Positions 57,480 to 64,000 of a DNA stretch of 64,000 nt are shown piece after piece. The position numbers and the translations under genes were made by a program. Positions within the stretch are counted from its first letter, which is position 1. Every line of letters starts with the position of its first letter. The DNA is from Oidiodendron maius Zn. Its lineage: Eukaryota; Ascomycota; Leotiomycetes; Myxotrichaceae. The DNA lies in assembly GCA_000827325.1 (NCBI GenBank), contig KN832873.1:758245-822244 (forward strand), written 5' to 3'. The notes beneath the pieces are model-generated. The model had not been told where the DNA came from and searched no databases. It saw only the letters and a list, made by a program, of their open reading frames with translations.

Positions 57480-59606
57480 ATGCGCATTCATCTTCGCGAT
57501 GTATTGCCACTCGTCGTACTACCGGTATGCGCTGCGCAGATATTAATTCGCGACCAAACCACCGGTAGCGAAGCAAACACTACAGATGTCGCACCATCAC
57601 CGCTCGTTTTCCCTCCTAGCCAGTACTGTAAGTTGATATGATATGATGCCGTGCCATCAATGACCCGTTCTGAAACAATCTCTAGGGGACGGTGTTGATG
57701 GCCTCTGGAGTACGTTTGCGCTCCGAGTAGGAACTCCTGCTCAGGATGTACGGGTTATTGTATCGACCAATTCGCCTGCGACGATGGTAGTTTTGCCAAT
57801 CGGCTGCACAACACAGGTCGCTAATCCTGTGCCAAATGATTGCGCCAACGGCAGGGGAGGGCTTTTCAATTTGAATTCAACTTCGACCTGGCTGGACCAG
57901 GGATCGTGGGGTATCAATAAAGACGGTGTTGGATTTGAAGCAAATCTCGGATATTCGCAACCTGCTGATTATGGATTGGAAACTGTCGGACTCGGATTTG
58001 TAGCAGGAGGTGCAAGCGGGCCGACATTGGCGAATCAGACCGTCGCAGGATTTGAGACGGATTCTCCTTTCTACCTGTAGGCTTCATTATTTACCATGCG
58101 TGTGAAAAGCTGGTAGCTTACTTATCTAGGGGACTATTTGGGTTAGGGACGCAGCCTGTCAATTACTCTATTATCGGCAACTTCTCTGCCCAATCTTACT
58201 TTTCTAACCTCAGGGCGCAAAGTCTCATACCTGGTTTGAGCTGGAGCTACACCGCTGGAGCAAAATATCGTAAGTTACAAGAATTGCGAATCTGGCCATA
58301 ACTGACAAAGCTTCAGGCCTCAAAGATGGCCAATATGGCCAGCTAATATTCGGTGGATACGACTCTTCGAGATTCACCTCAAACACGGCCACTTTCACTC
58401 TAAATCAGGACATCGATCGCGACATTGTAGTCGCGATTCAATCCATTACCTACAGTGGCACTACTCAGGAAACTCTACTATCAACACCTATCTTTGCCTT
58501 CATTGAATCTACAGATCCCAATATTTGGCTACCCGCAGCCGCCTGCACGGCATTCGAAAAGGCTTTTGGCATTTCGATTGATAAGTCTACAGGGCTTTAC
58601 CTGATCAATTCCACTCATTACTCCCAACTCGTCGCAACGAATCCCGAAGTTACCTTCTCAATTGCGAACAGCTTGTCTGGCGGACAGTCTGTGAATATTG
58701 TCTTGCCGTTTAACGCATTCGCGCTATCCGCATCTTACCCTTTTACTCCGGCCGATACGTACTATTTCCCCCTGAAGAAAGCGGCAAACGACACTCAATA
58801 TACTCTTGGGAGAACCTTTCTCCAAGAAGCGTATGTGCTACTTCATTGACCCAGGTTATGCAGGAAGCTAATTGCATGTTAGGTATTTGACTGTTGACTA
58901 CGAGCGGGGAAATTTCTCTGTGAGCCAATGTGTGTGGAATGATGGCGCTACGCCACAAATTAATAGCATTCTCTCGCCATCCTATGTTACCAACTCGACT
59001 GACTCTAACCGCCCGGCCTCAGCGAAAGCTAAGACGGTCAACACCGGTGCCATAGCCGGTGCCGCCATCGCTGGTGTGGCCGTTCTTGGACTTGTTGGAG
59101 GGGCTCTATGGTACTTCCTTCGTAGACGGAAGCAAAACGCGGCGGAGAGCGCCGCACCAGATAATGTTGCACTCACTAATGTCCACCCGGAACTTCCGAC
59201 ATACCCAGGAGAACCATTTCCTAATCCACACGCGTCACCACCGTTACTGTCGGACAGGAAATTGTACACGGAGGACATCGTTCCTCGCAGCATGAATCTC
59301 TACCAGGACAGCAGAGAACTCGGGACGGGAGGAGAAATCTACCAGCTCCCAACGAACGACAATAGAGAAGGGAATTACTTGGCACTGGCGAGTCACATCG
59401 AAGCCGAGAGACGCGCAGCAAACACTCCCCAAATAGACGGGAGGAGCATTGTATACGAATTACAAGGGAGCGATCCCACCCCATCTGAGATGGATGACGA
59501 ATGGAGTCGACAGGGACGGTCACCTCGGGTACCCACGCGGACATGGACGAGTGTGTCGAGGTCGTCGAGGTCGACGAGCCCTTACCCTGGCAATCCGTTT
59601 TTGTAA
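57480..59606 (+). CDS. pepsin-like (peptidase A1 fold) membrane protein without catalytic Asp motifs
   Basis: Five exons with consistent phase. A signal peptide (MRIHLRDVLPLVVLPVCAA) is followed by an A1-fold ectodomain: DGLWSTFALRVGTPAQDVRV, LFGLGTQPVNYS, GQYGQLIFGGYDSSRF and TYYFPLKKAANDTQYTLGRTFLQEAYLTVDYERGNFSVSQC. At the first active-site position, where active enzymes have Asp-Thr-Gly, this reads VSTNSPATM, and at the second it reads FIESTDPNIWLP, so both catalytic Asp motifs look lost. After the ectodomain come a linker, one membrane helix (GAIAGAAIAGVAVLGLVGGALWYFL), the stop-transfer RRRK, and a long polar cytoplasmic tail. The topology suits a cell-surface sensor or binding protein more than a protease. 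Confidence 0.82.
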
Positions 59607-60445
59607 CAACACATTAGAGGTTTTGGACTACGGCGTCCGGTGCTATATTGGGACGGAGCATATGAGAGAGCATAGAGTGTTCGAACATTGGGTCAGGTTG
59701 GGAATGCCCGAAACTGGGTATATCGGATTAGGACATTTGTCGGCCTAATGGGGAATGCATGCATTATGGGACGGCGATATCCCTATCATGATACCAAAAT
59801 TATGTGATTAGATCACGCATCCAATTCTATAGGATACAATTCCTCTGTTCTATGTTTAGTTTTCTGTTGAGTGAGCAATGTGTTTCAAAGTGCGGAATGT
59901 CACAGCCTATGGAAGAGAGGGATACGGGGATGATATCCTGAGACAAGGTCACGTTGTTCGGTGAATATGATTCTACTGCATCGTAGGGTCCGAGCCGTCA
60001 AATTAGATGGCAGGTCCCCAGTAACAATGACATCCAATGCCTGCACATTTCACATTATCAGCTCCATCCATTATGCTTGCTAGTGCTTCATAAGCAGCAG
60101 CATGCCTTTAGGAGTTCCGGAGTAAGGGGCTTTAAGCGAGGATTCCGATATGCGGAGGCACTTGCGGCCCATTCCGATTCTCCTAATGGTAAGGAGGTAT
60201 TTTATTGTTCACAATTTCCAGTCGGCATTAAATTTGTAATCGTTTGAAACTGCAACACGAGGTGACCGAAATTTGAGGATGTTTATTACTAAAGAGGAAA
60301 AGCTATCCGATTCTATCGTAAGTGTGTATCCTTCACACCACGATCTACTTGACCCAAACCCGGTATATTCTGCGAACGCCTCGCAAAAGGACAAAACCAT
60401 CTATCCATATAACCGTACATAATTTCGAATCTTTATTTCTTATAA
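59607..60445. other. convergent intergenic region, no gene seen
   Basis: About 840 bp between the 3' ends of the protease-like gene and the RTA1 gene. Nothing coding was recognised. Confidence 0.4.
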
Positions 60446-61552
60446 TCAATATTGTGGTGGCGTCGCAGGCTGGCGCATGTCCTCCAGAACCATCGGCTTT
60501 GTCTCATTCGCATTCTTCCTTCCTCGCATTGAGAAGTTTGCCGCAGCCCACACGCCTTGGAAGCTGACACCCGGGTGCAGTAAGGTAAGACAGGATGTAG
60601 CTATTATGACCATGACACCTTCAAGAATCATGAACGAGACCTGGTTGTTGGCTAGGGGGCCTCTGAAACCTCCAGAGAGCTCTGCAACACGGAAAACGGA
60701 TCGGATGAAGATGGTGAGGGTGGCAGCGCAGAGACCGCATATGAAAGCAGAGAATCTACTGCTCCGGTAAAGGGAAACGTACTGCTGGGACCAGGATTGT
60801 GGGTTCTTGTAAAGGCGAAACGCGAAATCGGCGCAAAGGAGGGCGAAGAGGCCTAGCGAGGCGACTTGAAAACAAAGACCAGCCAACATTATGTTAATAC
60901 CAGATTGCTCAGTCGAATTTGTGTTAGCGTTAGACGCAATTCCACCCCCTGCAGCTTGTAGAACTAGAGAGAAAAGGTCACAGCCGCAAAATATAAGAGT
61001 GTAAGTGCGTGGCCTAAAGCGCGATAGGTTCTCTGCGTACACGACGATGATACGTCCAAGGCAGAGGTATATGGCGGCGGAGAAGAAGGCCGGCGCAATA
61101 GTGAGACAGACGAGGTAGATGATGAAGTTGTTTCCAGTAGGGTCGAAAGGGTTGTTGTGCAGCAAGATGCGGGCAATGTAGCCGATGACTTCGCCGACAA
61201 GGCCAAGGACCATTGCCACCATGTAGCCCCATGTCTTGTGACGGATGCCGAAATAGAGGTTTATCAGGACATAGATGGCGAAGATAGCGGCGAATAGGGC
61301 ATTGCCAGCCAAGTTTGGGATGTAATTGAAGTGGGCGAGCGACAAATCGCAGACATTGATGTTACAGAGGTTTGGATCGACGAACAGGGTGATGTTGCCA
61401 TACGCGGTGTGATTGTCTCTATTCCAGCCCGTAATGCCGTCCGTGGGGATGAATAAAGTCTGGACGCCATCGGCTATGAAGGAAATGGTGCCATTGGCAT
61501 TCGGCGTAACCGTAGTGTTGTGCGTTCCAGGCATGGCCGCTGGAAAATTCAA
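60446..61552 (-). CDS. RTA1-family seven-helix membrane protein
   Basis: Single exon, 368 residues. An N-terminal extracellular region with Asn glycosylation sites is followed by seven hydrophobic helices. Family stretches include NALFAAIFAIYVLINLYFGIRHKTWGYMVAMVLGLVGEVIGYIAR, FSAAIYLCLGRIIV, FCGCDLFSLVLQAAGGGIA and FRVAELSGGFRGPL. The RTA1 family (yeast Rta1, Rsb1) is linked to lipid translocation and to resistance to azoles, aminocholesterol and sphingoid bases in the plasma membrane. The start could also be the Met seven residues downstream. The C-terminus is cytoplasmic and polar. Confidence 0.92.
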   Translation of the reverse strand: MNFPAAMPGTHNTTVTPNANGTISFIADGVQTLFIPTDGITGWNRDNHTAYGNITLFVDPNLCNINVCDLSLAHFNYIPNLAGNALFAAIFAIYVLINLYFGIRHKTWGYMVAMVLGLVGEVIGYIARILLHNNPFDPTGNNFIIYLVCLTIAPAFFSAAIYLCLGRIIVVYAENLSRFRPRTYTLIFCGCDLFSLVLQAAGGGIASNANTNSTEQSGINIMLAGLCFQVASLGLFALLCADFAFRLYKNPQSWSQQYVSLYRSSRFSAFICGLCAATLTIFIRSVFRVAELSGGFRGPLANNQVSFMILEGVMVIIATSCLTLLHPGVSFQGVWAAANFSMRGRKNANETKPMVLEDMRQPATPPQY

Positions 61553-62697
61553 TTCGTATCAGGAGAGGGTTATAGCGAAAAGAAACAATGATGGAGAGGA
61601 AAATGGAAAAGGTTGGAATTGAATAGCGATATTACAGAGAACTGAACCCAAAAGACATGGGACGAATGCCTGAATACTTATGTTCATTTCAGGTCGAGCC
61701 TCGAGATTATGAGGCCCGGTCAAGCCCAATTTGCTTGCGTACCATCGGGATCTAAGAGGCCGTGATGCGGGTCGTTATTCCGCCGTCTTCACGTCAACTC
61801 GTCAGGAATACGGCTCCGCCACTCTCCAATTGGACATGGGAATGCGACAAGACGGACCCTATTGGCCACTCAAAATAAAGCGCTGATGCTATCACCCTGG
61901 TATGGCGAGGCTCTGCGACCGCCAGTGTAGTTTGTTGTCCTGCCACTTGGTTAAGCATATTGGCCCTGCAAGGAGAAAAGCTGGAGCCTAGCGGTTGAAA
62001 CCTTGTATGATTGAAATTCCCACGGGCTTCAGTGATAAATATAACCTGCCAGCGCGCAAACGATGCCAATGCGTTCGATTGCTGCCGCATTTGGCTCCCG
62101 TGCTTGGTTAGGCAGACATTATCGCCCCAAACCCAATTCTAGCCCCCCGTATTGTGCCGCTTTCTGCTGCAGCATTCGTTCCACCGCCACAACGTCGAAA
62201 TCTCGCGAATTAGATAACTTTGTACGTGAAAGACAGGTAGCATAAAATGAGCCAACCCTGTGAGTTTCGTACAATGTTCATAATAGATAAAATTTAAGGA
62301 TAGTCGTCGACATGGGAAATTGGCAAAGTGTGGCTGCTGCTGAGACCAACCATTCCGGACGCCGCATCGGGCGGCGCCGAAAGTCTACTTGAAAGTTTCC
62401 GCTCTCTTCTTTTCGATGTCTGATGCGTTGCTTATTTCCTATATATCCCATATCAGCCTTGTCACGCACATAGAGCTTTAGAAAGTATGGACGCCGTACC
62501 CCATAAACGCAGCGCTCAATTCTGCTTCTACTTCTTGTCGTCATAATGTCAACAACAGGGCGTCCGCTAGCGCGCGGGCGGCGATCACAGTCTAGATTCT
62601 TCTGAGAGGTTCGACTCAATGAAAAGATATTCAACTTTATATTTCTCTCTGGCTCTGCTCTCCAATTTGTGTCAGACCATATCTCGTTTATCCAATA
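61553..62697. other. divergent intergenic region
   Basis: About 1.1 kb between the RTA1 and MFS start codons, holding both promoters. The frame opens upstream to 62619, but the Met at 62698 is the better start of the transporter. No clear TATA box stands out. Confidence 0.4.
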
Positions 62698-64000
62698 TGG
62701 CTACGGAAATTTTGACTGAGACTCTGGAAATGCAGGCAATTGTCGAAGGCGATGCGGCAGATCGCAGCCCTGAGACAATCCCAAGACGCTCTGCCCTCCA
62801 ATCGGTCACTATAATCCTCGTCGTCAGTGGCGCTACATTTTTGAACTCGATGGTCAATGGCCTTCTCATTGTAGGCTTGCCAACTATAGCAAAGGATCTC
62901 GAGCTAGCTTCAAATCTGATATTCTGGTAAAGTGTCACCACATTAACACCCCGACACATTACTCATTATCTCACTAGGCCGTCGTCAGTCTTCTCGTAAG
63001 TTCAACTTATATTTGGGTCAGTATTCTTTGTGCTGAGATAAACCAAAAAGACTCGCTTGTGGAAGCACTCTCCTCCTTTCCGGGTCCATAGCAGACATAC
63101 TCGGCGCACGCCCGCTCTTTCTTCTAGGCTCGGCAATATATATGCTCCTCACCCTTATCACAGGGTTCTTACAGACCGGCATTGAGCTTATCGTTTTCCG
63201 TGCCCTCCATGGCATCTCACTAGCCCTCTGCCTACCAAGTGCTGTGAGCATACTGGCAAATTCCTTGCAGCAAGGCAAGTGGCGAAACATTGGTTTCGGC
63301 GCACTAGGTGCCGGCCAACCATTAGGATTCGCAGCTGGCCTAGTAGTGAGTGGCGCACTGCTGGATTCACTAGGATGGAGGTGGGCATTTTGGATTGTGG
63401 CTGCTGTAAGTGGATTGATTACCGTCGCGGCTTTCTTCGCCTTGCCAAAGGACACCAGTAGAGCGAGTATAGCGTGGAATCAACTTCGCAAAATTGACTG
63501 GACTGGAGCAATACTATCATCCGCCAGTTTGGGACTCCTGAGTTATGTCATGGCGTATGTGGAGCCTATATCTCTCGTCGCATAGTGAGAAAGCTACTGA
63601 TAGAGAGAGCAGTATTGTTGGTCAGCCTCGATCTGAGTGGACACACTTGTCGCTCATCCTCCCCGCTTGTCTATCTGCTACCCTTGGTGCTACATTCTTC
63701 TATTGGGTCCATCGCCAAGAGAAACTCAGCAAGCCCTGCATGATCCCACTCTCCCTCTTCAAAAACCGAATATTTACCTCCATTTGTGTTGTGATATTCC
63801 TCACCTGGGCGTCTTTTAACTCGGCATCGGTACTCTTGACTCTGGTGTAAGTCTTGCTTCATATTCATTTGCCTGCTTGCCGATTAATAGCTGTCACAGA
63901 TTTCAAGACGTTCAGAATCTTTCTGCTTCTCAGACATCGCTCCGCTTTATTCCTGATGTTGTTACTGGTGTCCTCATGAACCTCGGCGTTGGTTTCTTAA
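62698..64000 (+). CDS. MFS transporter, DHA2-like, cut by the window edge
   Basis: The start chosen is MATEILTETLEMQAI (62698); an upstream Met at 62619 extends the same frame. After exon 1 (ending LELASNLIFW) comes an 18-nt microexon (62978-62995) that restores WPSSVFS, then the long exon from 63050 with LACGSTLLLSGSIADILGARPLFLLGS, FRALHGISLALCLPSAVSILANS, GFGALGAGQPLGFAAGLVVSGALLDSLGWRWAFWIVA and WNQLRKIDWTGA. These are the helix 2-3 loop, helix 4 and motif C of the 14-helix drug:H+ antiporters. Further exons (about 63583-63848 and onward) continue through IPLSLFKNRIFTSICVVIFL; the 3' end lies beyond 64000. Likely an efflux pump; the substrate is unknown. Confidence 0.85.

Overview
The window is nuclear DNA of a filamentous ascomycete (Pezizomycotina). 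The evidence is many short GT-AG introns (about 50-150 nt), Zn2Cys6 and C2H2 transcription factors, HET, UstYa (DUF3328) and RTA1 families, a fungal UDP-galactopyranose mutase, and a repeat pair differing by C-to-T and G-to-A changes as expected from repeat-induced point mutation (RIP). I cannot name the species or class. Exon joins below were made by eye from splice sites, reading phase and family motifs; the last gene runs off the right edge.

Layout. 0.3-4 kb: a DHDPS/NAL-family aldolase and a sugar-porter transporter, divergent, a plausible sugar-acid uptake and cleavage pair. 4.1-8.2 kb: an ELO-like membrane protein, an SDR gene broken by a stop codon, and an intact six-exon MDR oxidoreductase. 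9.2-13.8 kb: a Zn2Cys6 regulator and an MFS drug transporter, divergent. 14.4-16.7 kb: UDP-galactopyranose mutase (galactofuranose synthesis). 18.2-22.7 kb: two UstYa-type oxidase genes beside a secreted, Kex2-site-bearing repeat protein. This looks like a compact dikaritin-type RiPP locus with an unfamiliar core (DEFGPW / DEFGSW) and is the most interesting system here; the precursor has a one-base deletion between its repeats. 23.6-26 kb: a cytochrome b5-HET fusion.

27-46 kb: an epoxide-hydrolase-like enzyme and an aldo/keto reductase, then a loose aromatic or xenobiotic-degradation neighbourhood: FAD monooxygenase, glutathione transferase, intradiol dioxygenase, second glutathione transferase, alpha/beta hydrolase and YCII protein. 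A pair of about 240-bp inverted repeats (34.5 and 44.6 kb) brackets four of these genes. 46.9-49.6 kb: a C2H2 plus fungal-specific-domain regulator with a GC-AG intron. 49.9-52.4 kb: a RIP-mutated LTR-like repeat carrying a nested MITE and touching the 3' end of a P450 gene, which takes its stop codon from it. The second, unmutated copy of this repeat is at 30.2 kb. 53-64 kb: a Ser/Thr-rich secreted wall protein, a membrane-anchored pepsin-like protein without recognisable catalytic Asp motifs, an RTA1 protein, and the start of a DHA2-like MFS transporter with an 18-nt microexon.
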